DNA of 64,000 nt from positions 73,594,001 through 73,658,000 of the forward strand of contig JBITNC010000001.1 of assembly GCA_050084985.1 (NCBI GenBank). Reading direction: 5' to 3'. The position numbers and the translations under genes are program-made. Of this stretch, positions 33,351 through 44,757 are shown one piece after another (the first letter of the stretch is position 1; each line of letters opens with the position of its first letter). Source of the stretch: Nageia nagi. Taxonomy: Eukaryota > Pinophyta. The notes under the pieces are model-generated. The model was not told the DNA's origin and made no database searches. It worked only from the letters and a program-made list of their open reading frames with translations.

Positions 33351-33529
33351 GCTCTTATTCTGTAACCAAGAAGTATCATTTGTGGTATTTAGGAATTCAA
33401 TAGAAGCTAACTACATTTTCAACATATACATTATATTATGATACATGAGAATAATGGTGGTTACTTGAGGATAGGTCTCATTTGTGATTTTTTATCTCCT
33501 CTTATAAAAGAATAGCTTGTAGTTCTTCA

Positions 33530-33790
33530 TGCACATCTAACCAATGCTCAACAAATTATGCTTCAACCTTGTAACATATAAACTATCATGTATATGAAAG
33601 ATCTTACTAGTCTTTTCCTTGAAGGTAATAGATCCTTTTTTTTGGCAATGCTAACCTAATTAGTATTGCCAAACTTGACTTGTCCAATGATATTTCTTCA
33701 AGTTTTTCAAATAGGTTCTTATTCCTATTCATATAATTTTGAACAACCATTATTAAGGTACCATATTTTTTCATCAATGAATTCAAAGTT
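33530..33790 (-). pseudogene. Protease / pre-integrase region of copia copy I
   Basis: Parallel to 57031-57270 in copy II, which is better preserved. Phrases equivalent to FKNYMTRNKNLFE, GNTNNVSIA and LYVLGLRHN are encoded with indels. These correspond to the copia sequence around the protease flap and the 'LYVPGL..NLLS' end that joins the pre-integrase domain. Confidence 0.7.
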
Positions 33791-33799
33791 TCTTTGAGT

Positions 33800-35874
33800 T
33801 AGGAAGAGATTCATATTATCTTACTCTTTGATGAAGTTGGCCTTTTGCTACTTTAATTTCTTGAAGCATAAGTGTTCCATGTTGACCATATTGAGAATAA
33901 ATTAAGCTATTATATTACTAAGAAACTTTCACTTACTAGAAAATTTGAAATTTTCTCAAATAGTTAGTTTGTTTATCTATAATCATAATAAGCATATGGT
34001 TTACTAATATATTCAAATGCAAATTTCTTAAAACTTGTATTTTTCAACATAAAATTGCATATGTATTTTTACATAATATTGTACCTTTGAGGAGTAAAAT
34101 AATAATTAAAATACATATAAATACAATCAATAATGAATATAGTAGCAATTTATATTAGTTCCTCTCAATATTAGAGTACATCTAATTTAAGGGGATCTCT
34201 GGATTTTATTGGCAAATGAACATTACAATGATGTAAGTATATGGAGTAACTATAGTCTTGTAATAGTATATGAACTTCCTTCTCACTTTTCTAATATTCT
34301 AAATTTTGATAATAATAAGAATAATGGTATCAATAATACAAATAACTTGTCAACTATCTCAATAAACTATTCTCTTTTGTTCTAGCCTTTCAAGAATGGA
34401 TTCTATAAGTGAACAAACCATGAGTTGACACCAAACTAAATCCGATAGATTGTACAAGTCTAAAAATAAATATGGGAAACTAAAACAAACTTGATTGCTC
34501 AATTTCTCACTTCAAACATATAACTAGATTGAGATCAACATCATAGGATACAATGTCCACACCCTATATATAGTCCTAAATGGTAATAATGATGTGCTTC
34601 CTATCAAGCCATATCAACAAACTTCTTGAATATGTCTAACTCCAAGCATAAAGATCTTTGGTGCATAAATCTCTAATGAATATGTCTAAATTAAATCATG
34701 AAGTATATAAAGGATAATATTATCCTCATTATAACAATAAGCACATTGTATGTGAGTGTTACTTGGGTAAGATTATAATTTATAGTTTCTATAATTAGTA
34801 ACATTCAACTAAACTTTTTCAATATCTACATTCAATTAAGACAATAATAAAATAGCTAAAACTATAGCCATCTATTTTTTTATTTTTTGTATAATAAGAA
34901 AGGATATTTCAAGGATTAAATGAAATTATAACCAATTTTATTAATTAATATTTTATGGGATAGAGAATATGGTGACTATAAAATTGGCATTTAGCCTTCA
35001 AGAAAGATAGGCTAAAGAATATGCAAAATTCATAAAACTAAACTTGAGCAAATTACCAATTATTATATATGGTTGGAAAGGTATTGAATATAAATTTATA
35101 ATGAATAATAAAAAACCTTAATCCAATAGACATAACTCTAATGATTTACTTTTGAAATTGATATCACTAGGCTACAATCAAGTTGCCAAGTCATTCATGT
35201 CATGTAACTAGGTACCAAAGAGTGGCAATTTTTCTAAGGATAAATAAAGATAAAACATCTAATATTATATACCATTGTAAATATATTTAATTATAACTTA
35301 AAATGGATAAATAATTAAATTAAAATTATTTTTCAATCTCTAGATATTGTTAATGACACATAAGGTACTTTCTAGGTCATTAGAATAGGATTGAATTGAT
35401 AATGCCAAAAGACTAGGTTGGAAAGGTAGGAATTTGTATTAAAAGGATGTCATGTTATAAAAATATGTAAATGGGAATAAGTATAATTTAAGATAAAAAA
35501 ATACCCATAAATAATGGAATAATATAAATATATTGAATCTTAGGTGAAAGTGAATGTATTCACAGAATGCTATTAAGGAAGACTAGGTAAGTGGATTGTA
35601 GGAAATTATTGATGGAGGTGATGATTTCCATAAAAGGTATAGAAAATCATATATGGTTGTAAATTTATCTAAAATTAGTATCCAAAATAAATAAAAAACT
35701 AAAAAGGATACCTAGAATAAAATTTATAGCCTCCCAAATTAAACTAGTCTAAAACAAGGTATCTTGATACAACAATAGTTATTCCTAATTCTAGTGAATG
35801 AAGTGAATAATAAATAAATACAAACCAAGATAAAATAGAAAAGTAAGTAAATATTTTGGATTTTTCAATAAGGA
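33800..35874 (-). other. Non-coding 5' part of copia copy I
   Basis: About 2 kb that aligns along its length with 57280-59340 (for example 'gaatatggtgactataaaattg' 34966 and 58465; 'gtaccaaagagtggcaattt' 35211 and 58720; 'tgatggaggt.gtgat' 35612 and 59115), yet holds no gag core in either copy. Either gag was lost before the array formed or it has decayed beyond recognition. Confidence 0.6.
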
Positions 35875-37481
35875 TAGGGAATATGCATCACATGCACATA
35901 GGTGGTCTCCTTGACCCCCAAAAAACCCTCCAATTATGATCAATTATTGAGAAGTTGCATGACCTTTGTGCCTATGGAATTTAATGGATTTCTCCTTATT
36001 TTGCTTGATGGACCTATTGATTGTACTATTCCAACCTAATATTTGTATGCAAATTTCAAATTCCAAAGATAGATCTCACTATATTTTAGATTGGTACTGC
36101 AAGGTATGGATTAGAAAGAGAGCAGTGGTTCCTATGACAAAATTGGAAGGTTGTGGGACACTTAACAAGGTTTCATAGGGGTTGATCAAGGACCACCTAT
36201 GAACATAGAAGGAATACATATTATAATGGATTTTATTGAGAGATTATTTATTATTATAATTTGATCCATGAATCTTAAATTTTTTGGAATATTAGAGAGA
36301 TAGGCAATACAATTACCCCCATACATTTCTTTTTGGGCTCCAAAGGATATTTTGTTTTTGGAGGTGTTAGTATTTTGGAGGATATGGAAGAGCCATGCTC
36401 ATGCTAGAGTAAGAGGTATAAAAGGAACTTCATATTAACTATATATCCTTGAATATGGAACTATGGTAGTAATATTTGAATGTATTTAGAGTCTATATTA
36501 CAAAAAAATTTGTTGCAAGCCTTCCTTAGAGTTTTAAAGAAGAGATTAATTTCTAGAGGTGTAATCTTTTGAAGGTGTTGGAGCAAGAGTTTTGAAAAAA
36601 ACTATCTTCTTCTAATAATTCATTTTTATGGTGACTTCAATAATATTTCAAAATAATTATGTTACCAACAAGTTTCAAATAGGGATCCCCTCTAAGGTTT
36701 TAGAGGAAAAAGGTGACATATTGAGGTGTAATCATTTGGTGGTGATATGGAGAGTGCAATCTACATAGGTTTAGGTAAGAGGTCCCAAAGGTACTACTTG
36801 CTCCTTGGCTAATCCTTAGTTTGGAATCCTTGAAGATTCCTTTTTTGGCAGCAATAAGACTTTCAAAGCTTAAGGCATGATACTCAAATATAACTCTATA
36901 TGGTAGAACACTTATTGAAGGTAAGGTACTTATTGAAGGCAAGACAATAAGAGATGACATAAAAGGATGAATACTCAATGGATAACCATAGAAGGAAACA
37001 CTTAGGGATTGAAATAAAATAGAATAAATTGATATTATACAATGAATGAGAGTCCAAATAAATAGGGTAAAATAAAATCTAATGGACAAATGCATGATAA
37101 CCATGCATGAAGATAAAATCCACAAGACAAAAAAGATTTGTTATGATTTAATCATAACAAACTAACAAATACTTAAACCTAGTAATAAAGAATAAAATAC
37201 TCCTAAAGAACTTAAGAAAATATTATACCTAAGTATAATATACTCTAACATGAATTTTTGTTGCATATGTTATCATCAAATACCTTTTAGATTGGATGGA
37301 AACTTTATTTACCAATAGCTGGTAACCATTTACTATTTTGGGAACCTCATCCTAGCACTAGAAGCGATGTGTAGGACATAGTAGTTAGTTGTTATATAAA
37401 TGCTATATCCTATATTTTTTTGTAAAATTGGTTTTTAGGCTCTATATAAAGAACTAGTTTTAATATAATTTTACCATTGAA
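35875..37481. mobile_element. 1.6 kb insertion of unknown type in copia copy I
   Basis: Absent from copy II, where the site reads continuously (about 59320-59360). Flanks are similar: 'aagataaaatagaaaagtaagtaaatat' spans 35847-35874 in two parts, and 'aagataaaaataaaaaaag' then 'taggtgaatat' lies at 37482-37511, an imperfect ~28 bp direct repeat. The inside has three diverged ~180 bp repeats (see next entry), and no recognised protein. Long flanking repeats would suit a LINE-type or recombination-derived insertion. Confidence 0.45.
36300..36800. repeat. Three diverged ~180 bp repeats in the unknown insertion
   Basis: Blocks at about 36350-36430, 36550-36600 and 36715-36800 share 'gaggtgt.a.t.tttggaggtgat', 'atggagagtgc.at' and 'gagtaagaggt.....aggaact'. 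Divergence is high, so the exact unit is uncertain. Confidence 0.4.
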
Positions 37482-38010
37482 AAAGATAAAAATAAAAAAA
37501 GTAGGTGAATATAACATAGGCTTATATATCAATCAAATATATAACACTATAATAGTGATTTCTATTCACTACACACTTTGAAATGAGAAATATAAACAAA
37601 TAAATGCAAGGAAAAAGTTTTAGTATTTAATCTTATTATTTCTTATGTAAATGAGTACAAAAATATAAACTAAGATGAACTAATATGATATGAACTTAAC
37701 TACAATAAGGGAAAATATACCTTTATAGTTGAAGACTAGATTGACATAGGTTTGCAGCATGCATAATAAGACAAACATAGTTTATGAATGCCCATCCTTT
37801 ACAATAGAAAATAATTTTGATTATTAAAAAATAAAATTAAGTATATTAATAAGAAGATATGATAAAAATAATATCATATTAAGAGCATTAAATAATCATC
37901 TACATGATAAGTACTTTAGTTGGTGGTCATTGGAGGAGAGTTGTGGAAGTTGATGATGGAGATCATATTTGATTGGATTCAAAACATGCCAACATGATGT
38001 TGTAATGTTA
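37482..38010 (-). repeat. Copia shared segment, second copy (joins copies I and II)
   Basis: Uninterrupted version of the segment seen split at 16145/30604 and 59341/60298/61288. It lies between the 5' end of copy I and the RNase H end of copy II, just where a shared LTR would sit in a head-to-tail array. It provides the empty site for the Tat element (near 37920), the solo LTR ('catcctttacaatag', 37793) and the 0.9 kb insertion ('aataatcatctacatgataag', 37890). Confidence 0.8.
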
Positions 38011-38019
38011 AAGATACAA

Positions 38020-38740
38020 ATTGGAAAATATTATAATATTTCATTCCATCCCTTAATGTTAATGATTTGTATGTTGATTCTATCTCTAAGATGAAGGAAT
38101 TAGTTGGTTGCTAATTATTTAATGAAGATATCTACAAGTTGATCCTTAACCTCAAAAATTAGAAATCAATGAATCTATATTGCACTAAATCTATGATAAA
38201 ATGATGGTAAATGTTAATATGCTTGTTTTTGTTATCAAACATGACATTATTCATCATAACACTAGTGTTGGTATTGTCATAATGAATTTTGATAGACTAG
38301 AAAATCTACATACCTAAATCTTCAAATAATATTTTCATTCAAATGGATTGAGTGCAAGCAAAGGAGATAACCATATACATTACTTTTGTAACATTTTTTG
38401 TTTCTTCTTCTTTCTCCATGTTATTAATAATTCACTAAAGAAGAAGGCACATCTAAATGTTCTTTTTGATCATCAAAGCTTCCTACCTAATTTACATCTA
38501 AGTATGCTACTAAATCATCCTAATTAGTAGCTTTATACCATAGGCCAAAGTTTTTGATACTACTAATGTAGTGAAGATTTTTTTTGGTTTCTTTCCAATG
38601 GGATTCATGTGGAAAATGCATGAATCAAAATGCCAAACTACTATAAATATGATATCAATCCATGTAGCTATGAGATACATTAAGATATAAATTAGTGACC
38701 TACATAATGTTGCATCAATAAGAGGAGAAGAATCCTCCTT
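38020..38740 (-). pseudogene. RNase H and 3' end of RT, copia copy II
   Basis: Aligns with 30700-31400 and 61440-62060. The minus strand contains the copia RNase H C-terminal block (about 38300-38180) and, towards 38700, RT-connection sequence. Interrupted at 38740 by the 16.2 kb insertion and resumed at 54955. TCCTT (38736-38740) is the left target-site duplication. Confidence 0.75.
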
Positions 38741-39831
38741 TGTAGCACTTCACTTATTCTTGATTTCATAAAACCCTAAAATTTTAGACCTATTTTTTAT
38801 TTAATTTAAATACTGAAATGATCTAGCAATGGATAAGATAATCCATATGAGCATGTCAATGCAACTAGCTATTCAACACCCACATGGAAAGATTGGTCAA
38901 ATTTAGATTAACCAACCCTAGTCAAAATCCTTCTAGTATTCACTTCTCAATTCTCATACCATTGGAAGATGACACATAGGTGACCCTACCATTTCTATTC
39001 ATGAATAGTGCAACAGACATTTTGGTCATGGTATTGTGGTTTTCTTTTTAGGGCCCATATTACACAAAATAACACTCTACCATAAGGTTATGCATATTTC
39101 CTTGATGGTAACCCTCTAATTCATAGGCAAAGATAGATGGGGCAATCCTCCATATGAAATAGATAAGCATCATCACCTATGGAAAAATTATCATACTCTT
39201 ATATTCTTAATTGTAGGTTGTATGACTACTAGTTACCTTCACCTGGTAACTAAACTTTTATCAATTATTACCCTCATTTGATAGCTTATTAAGGGTACAA
39301 GATACTAGCTTGCTTATATCTATCGGTTAAGCTCATCATGATGTCTAACATCCCCATGCTCATATCTTTGAAATTCATGGGTATTAGAATATTACTATTG
39401 AGTGGTTTATTTAATCTAATAAATTTTAAAGCAAGATTATAAAAAAAGACATCCCATACTAAAATACCTAGAAATAATTGATCTTGGACCAATTCTTAGG
39501 TTTTATAGGTCTCATGCTTGAATCAAGTAGTAGGATGTTCTTACAATCCAATTATTTATAAACAAACCACTTTTTACATTAATAATCATGTTTAGTAAAA
39601 AAAGTAGTAAATTCACCAAATATGCATAAGAAGTTTCAAATAATCTTATTCATGAATCCATCAAAGAATATTTAATAGTACTTTACTATTAATATCCCAT
39701 ATGTATGATGTAATGAAAATAATATTACTTTAAAAGTACATCACATGTTAGAGAATAATAAAAAAACCCTAATATGCTTTTAAAAATAGCTATTTATAGC
39801 AAGAGAGTATGGCATAAAAAATATTCATGAT
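38741..39831. other. Left arm of insertion D, unrecognised
   Basis: About 1.1 kb without a recognised domain. A 67-codon minus-strand open stretch (39492-39289) matches no motif I know. If D is a minus-strand LTR element this should be its 3' LTR and the end of its interior. Confidence 0.4.
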
Positions 39832-41590
39832 AAATCCTAAACCCTACATCCTAATTCCTAAACCCTAAACCCTACATCCTAAACTCTAAATCCTTCATCA
39901 TAAACCCTAAATCCTTCATCATAAACCCTAAACACTCAACCCTTCATCATAAACCCTAAACCCTAAACCTTACATCCTAAACCCTAAATCCTTCATCATA
40001 ATCCCTACACCATAAAACTTATACCCTAAATCTTATATGCTCTACTTTATCATAAACCCTAAACCCTACATCATAAACCCTATACTCTACATCCTAAACC
40101 CTATACCCTATACCATTCATTATAAACCCTACATCCTAAACCCTAAACCATACACCCTACATTCTAAACCCTAAACCTTACATCATAAACCTTAACACTA
40201 CATCCTAAACCTTAAACCTTAAATCCTACATCCTAAATCTTAAACCCTAAATCCTTCATCATAAACCCTAAACCCTTAACCTAAATCCTTAATCATAAAC
40301 CCATACACCATAAAAATTAAACCCTAAATAATAAAACTTCCCTAAACCCTACATCCTAAACCCTAAAAATTTGAAATTAAACCTTTAATATTTAACCCCT
40401 TACCTTAAAACCTAAATATTAAACCCTAACCTTAACCCTAAACCCTTAATCATAAACCTAAACCATTCATCATAAACCTTAAACCATAAATCCTAAACCC
40501 TAAATCATACATCCTAAACCCTAAACCTTTAACCTTTCATCATAAACCCTAAACATTAAACCTTGCATCATAAATCCTAAACCCTACATTCTAAACCCTA
40601 AGACCTACATCTTAAAACCTAAACCATATATCCTAAATTATAAACCTTACATCTTAAACCCTAAACCCTACATCTTGAACCCTAAACCCTTCATCATAAA
40701 CCTTAAACCCATCATCATAAACCTTAAACCCTTAATCATAAACCCTAAACCCTAACCCCTAAGTATTAAACCTAAATGGATAAAACCTAAATCCTAATAC
40801 CTAAACCCTAAGCCCTTCATCCTAAACCCTAAATCCTAAACCCTTTATCATAAACCCTAAACCCTTAACAAACCTTAAACCCTACACCCTTAATAAACCT
40901 TAAACCCTACACCCCAAATCCTACATCCTAAACCCGTCATTATAAATCCTAAATTCTAAACCCTAAATATTAAACCCTTCATCATAAACCCTTTATCATA
41001 AACCTTAAAGCCTTCATCATAAACCCTAAACCTCAAGCAATAAACCCTACATCATAAACCCTAAACTCTAAACCCTTAATTGTAAACCTTAAACCTTACA
41101 TCTTAAACTCTAAATCCTTCATAATAAACCCTAAACCCTAAACTCTAAGCCTTAAACCCTACATCCTAAACCCTAAAATCTAAATCCTTAATCATAAACC
41201 CTAAAACTTACACCCTAAACCCTTAATCATAAATCCTAAACCCATAAACCTTAAACCCTACATCCTAAACCCTAAATCCTATACCCTTCATCATAGACTG
41301 TACATTCTAAATCATGAACCCTAAACCTTTCCTCATAAACCCTAAACCCTACACTCAAAAGCTTCAAAAAACCTAAATCCTTCATCATAAACCCTAAACC
41401 CCTTCATCATAAACCCTACATACTAAAACCTAAACCCTACATCCTTCATCATAAACTCTAGACCCTAAACCCTACATCATAAACCCTAAACCCTACATCA
41501 TAAATCCTAAACCCTATATCCTAAACCATAAACCCTACATCCTAAACCCTAAACCCTACACCAAAAAACTTAAATCCTAAACCTTGAACC
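39832..41590 (+). repeat. Degenerate telomere-like (CCCTAAA) array, 1.75 kb
   Basis: The plus strand is built of CCCTAAA, the complement of the plant telomere unit TTTAGGG, mixed with a few recurrent 7 bp variants (CCTTCATCATAAA, CCCTACATCCTAAA). The variants are also 7 bp long, so the 7 bp register is kept through most of the array, giving higher-order 14 and 21 bp units such as AAACCCTTCATCATAAACCCT. It is internal to a transposon-rich region, so it is an interstitial array, not a chromosome end. Confidence 0.9.
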
Positions 41591-42665
41591 CTATTTTTTT
41601 ACAACCATGATTTTTTACAACATTGATCTTTTACAACCCTAATTTTTTACAATCCTAATTTTTTACAACCCTAATTTTTTAAAACCCTAATTTTTTAGAA
41701 CCTTGATTTTTTACAGCCCTATTTTTTTACAACCCTAATTTTTTATAGCCATAATTATTTACAACCCTAATTTTTACAATCTTAATTTTTTACAACTCTA
41801 ATTTTTTACAACCTTAATATTTTACAACCCTAATTTTTTACAACCCTAATTTTTTACAACTATAGTTTTTTACAAACTTGATTTTTTATAACCTTGATTT
41901 TTTACAATTGTAATTTTTTACAACCCTAATTTTTTGCAACCCTAATTTTTTATAATCATTATTTTTTATAGCCCTAATTTTTTATAATTATAATTTTGTA
42001 CAACCCTAATTTTTTACAACCTTGATTTTTTACAACCCTCATTTTTTATAACCTTGATTTTTGACAACCTTAATTTTTTATAGCCCTAATTTTGGACAAC
42101 ACTAATTTTTTACAACATTAATTTTTTACAACCCTAATTTTTTACAACCTTGATTTTTTACAACCCTAATTTTTTACAACCCTAATTTTTACAACCCTAT
42201 TTTTTACAACCCTAATTTTTTACAACCTTGATTTTTTATAACCTTGATATTTTACAACTGTAATTTTTTACAACCCTAATTACTTACAACCCTAATTTTT
42301 TATAACCCTAATTTTTTATGACTTTAATTTTTTTCAACCTTGATTTTTTACAACCCTAATTATTTACAACCCTAATTTTTAACAACCATAATTTTGTACA
42401 ACCTTGATTTTTTACAACCTTAATATTTTACAACCTTAATTTTATACAACCCTAATTTTTTACAACCCTAATTTTTTACAATCCTAATATTTTATAATCC
42501 TAATTTTTTACAACCTTAATTTTTTACAACCTTAATTTTCTACAACCTTGAATTTTTACAACCCTAATTTTTTATAACCCTTATTTTTTACTACCTTGAT
42601 TTTTTACAACCTTGATTTCTTACAACATTGGTTTTTTACAACACTATTTTTTTACAACCTTAAAC
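41590..42665 (+). repeat. Satellite-like array of a 16 bp unit ACAACCCTAATTTTTT, 1.07 kb
   Basis: Tandem 16 bp units, the main form ACAACCCTAATTTTTT and a frequent variant ACAACCTTGATTTTTT, with occasional 15 bp units. It follows the telomere-like array without a gap and its unit contains CCCTAA. It stops at 'acaaccttaaaccctaaaacc', where one more telomere-like stretch appears, a few tens of bases before the first CACTA coding sequence. Confidence 0.95.
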
Positions 42666-42749
42666 CCTAAAACCTTCATGCTAAACATTTAGAGTTAAAA
42701 TTTTAACATAAATTTCATTATTTATAATTGTATTGCTCAATGTTGAAGC

Positions 42750-44340
42750 AAGTTAATGAGATTATTATTGACATCATCATTGGCTTGGTGATTAATATGT
42801 TAAGGGCTAGAAGGGTTGATGATGTATCATTTGATGATTATCCTATAACACCATTAATTCGTGAGAGAAGGACATATATTTCATAATTAGATGATGAATA
42901 CTAGATAGCACCAAACATTCATCTTAGGAGAATAGACATAGTGTCAGATGAAAATGAGGTATATATTATGCATGTATACTCAAATTTTATCAGATAAGTA
43001 GAAATTTCAAATTAATTAAATATTCATTTTTATGAAATTATATGCTTTTATTAATTATTTAATATTGAGGATAATGTTATAGGATCATCTTCATTCTTTA
43101 TCTTTAGAGGATGATGATGATCATGAGGTAATTAATTAGCATGCATGATTGTTTAATTTAATTTTCAAATTTTTCATGAATAATTTTCTTATTTGTATTG
43201 ATGTTTATATTAGGCTTGATGAAAATTCTTATTAACCTCAATTAAGTCATCAATTGGAAGAGATAAAGTAGCCATAGAGTTGTACCCAATAGGATGTACA
43301 TTTACAAGAGCTAAACCAATGGATGAAAATGTGATAGAAGGATTTAGTGACCCTATCACTCTTTATTACAAAGCACTATTTGTATGTGGTTATTCAAGAT
43401 GTAAGGGTTGGAAAAAAAATTTAAGGGAAGCTATAGAAATACATTATTATGAAAATTATGGTCTACCTAACATAGAAGAAGCATTACCTGCTACGGTTAA
43501 GAAATATCCCATTTGGTCTAGTTGAACCTACTAGATGTGTTAAACATTTAAAAGAGAATGTTAAGGTTAGAATACTAAAATATGTAGATTTATCAAATGA
43601 AGATAGAGAAAAATAATGTACAAGAATAAGAAATAAATGATGAATTCATTTATTACAACTACCAAATGCTAATCCAATTGAGCTACTAGATGAGAGTGTT
43701 GGTGATTTGCATTTAACACCTAATGTTGTACATTTATACAAGTCTACCTATGACCTCAAGGCATATGGTGCATGGCTAATCGAAAAACCTTTTACAAAAG
43801 CTTATGAATAATTCACTTATTATGGTCATTCATATATGATTAAACCTTATAATATACCTAATGTAGGCATGGTTTTATTTATATTATCAAATGTACAAGT
43901 TCATATATTCACTAAAAAAGAACCATTGATGCCATTTTATGGGCTAATCTACAATATTATGAACTAGAGGATAATAACAGCATATTTCTTTAGTATAGCT
44001 AAATATGGTATATGTGGAAATGCAACATCACAAACAAAAGATGCAAAATGTATGTACATTGATGGTCAATTGAAGATACATGGAAACATTACAGGATATA
44101 TAAACAACTCTAAAGGCATAGGCAATCTAGCAAATTGTGGTTTTATGGAATATAAAAATGATAAATATGAATTTATTCCTAGAAAAATGAATTTTTTTGT
44201 AGGTGTGGCTCCTATTGTAATTCTTAACCCTAATGATTAGATCTTAGTGTATTGCAACATCAATAAACATATTCCAGCATGTAGGAGATGTATAGATTTA
44301 GGAGATCCAAATGTATTTATTAAACTAGGACAAACACATA
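42750..44340 (+). pseudogene. SET-domain-like gene within the CACTA element
   Basis: About 43840-43980 reads IKPYNIPNVGMVLFILSNV then FTKKEPLMPFYGLIYN, resembling the SET opening ('S.I..AG.GLF......KG..I..Y.G'). 44040-44230 reads DGQLKIHGNITGYINNSK then NLANCGFMEY and VGVAPIVILNPND, resembling the SET 'GN..+FINHS..PNC...' block and the C-terminal strand. The Asn-His of the active site is Asn-Asn, and the Tyr near the end reads VYCN. Upstream exon-like pieces (42760-42957, 43081-43126, 43214-43525) end at gt and begin after ag, as in introns. SET proteins methylate lysines, often in histones. The match is by eye; a distant fold-only similarity is possible. Confidence 0.55.
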
Positions 44341-44757
44341 AATAAAAGAGAAATTCTAGTAGAAATTGAATAATGTTTATAGTGCTAGGCATGTAGTTAT
44401 GACTTTAGACTATGTCATTTGCTATTTTGTTGAAGATCCTTATGGGATGTTGTTTGTTGAAGAACATAATTATTGGAATTATTGATATATTTTTACTTAT
44501 ACTCATGCCATTTGTATGATTTTTACTTAAACTTGTATACACAAATACTTGTTAAAGTTATTTTTTAATTATATTAATTATTTGCAGTAACTAATTTCAT
44601 AGGCACATCATACTACAATAGATACACAATATGAGTCAAATATAGTATCTTATATGCCAACCTTACATCAAAAAAATATTCTTTGAAAAAAAGGAAGTAA
44701 CTAAACAATATATTAAGTAGGGATGCATATGTAGAATTCATTACAAATCCAAATCCA

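Larger units (their letters stand above)
30604..37481 (-). mobile_element. Ty1/copia element, copy I
   Basis: Minus strand, from high to low: a non-coding 5' part (35874-33800), protease (about 33790-33530), integrase (about 33350-32530), reverse transcriptase (about 32200-31100) and RNase H (about 31010-30700), ending in the shared segment at 30690-30604 and 16434-16145. Protease-integrase-RT-RNase H is the copia order. It is parallel to copy II (37920-59340) along its whole length. An unrelated ~1.6 kb insertion lies at 35875-37481. No gag core is recognised. All domains are broken. Confidence 0.85.

Noticed and set aside
36700-37125. 141-codon minus-strand frame as a membrane protein gene
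   Set aside because: It is hydrophobic only because it reads AT-rich, repeat-bearing DNA inside a non-paralogous insertion. No motif, start context or relative is visible.
39050-39090. 'cactctaccata' as the missing 5' CACTA end
   Set aside because: It matches CACTACTACA poorly, is not preceded by TAC, and no integrase sequence lies on its left as the 3' junction predicts.
39832-41590. A true chromosome end (telomere)
   Set aside because: The array is degenerate, is followed on both sides by kilobases of transposon DNA, and sits inside an insertion with a target-site duplication.
41590-42665. CRISPR array
   Set aside because: Units of 16 bp follow each other without spacers, and the organism is a plant.
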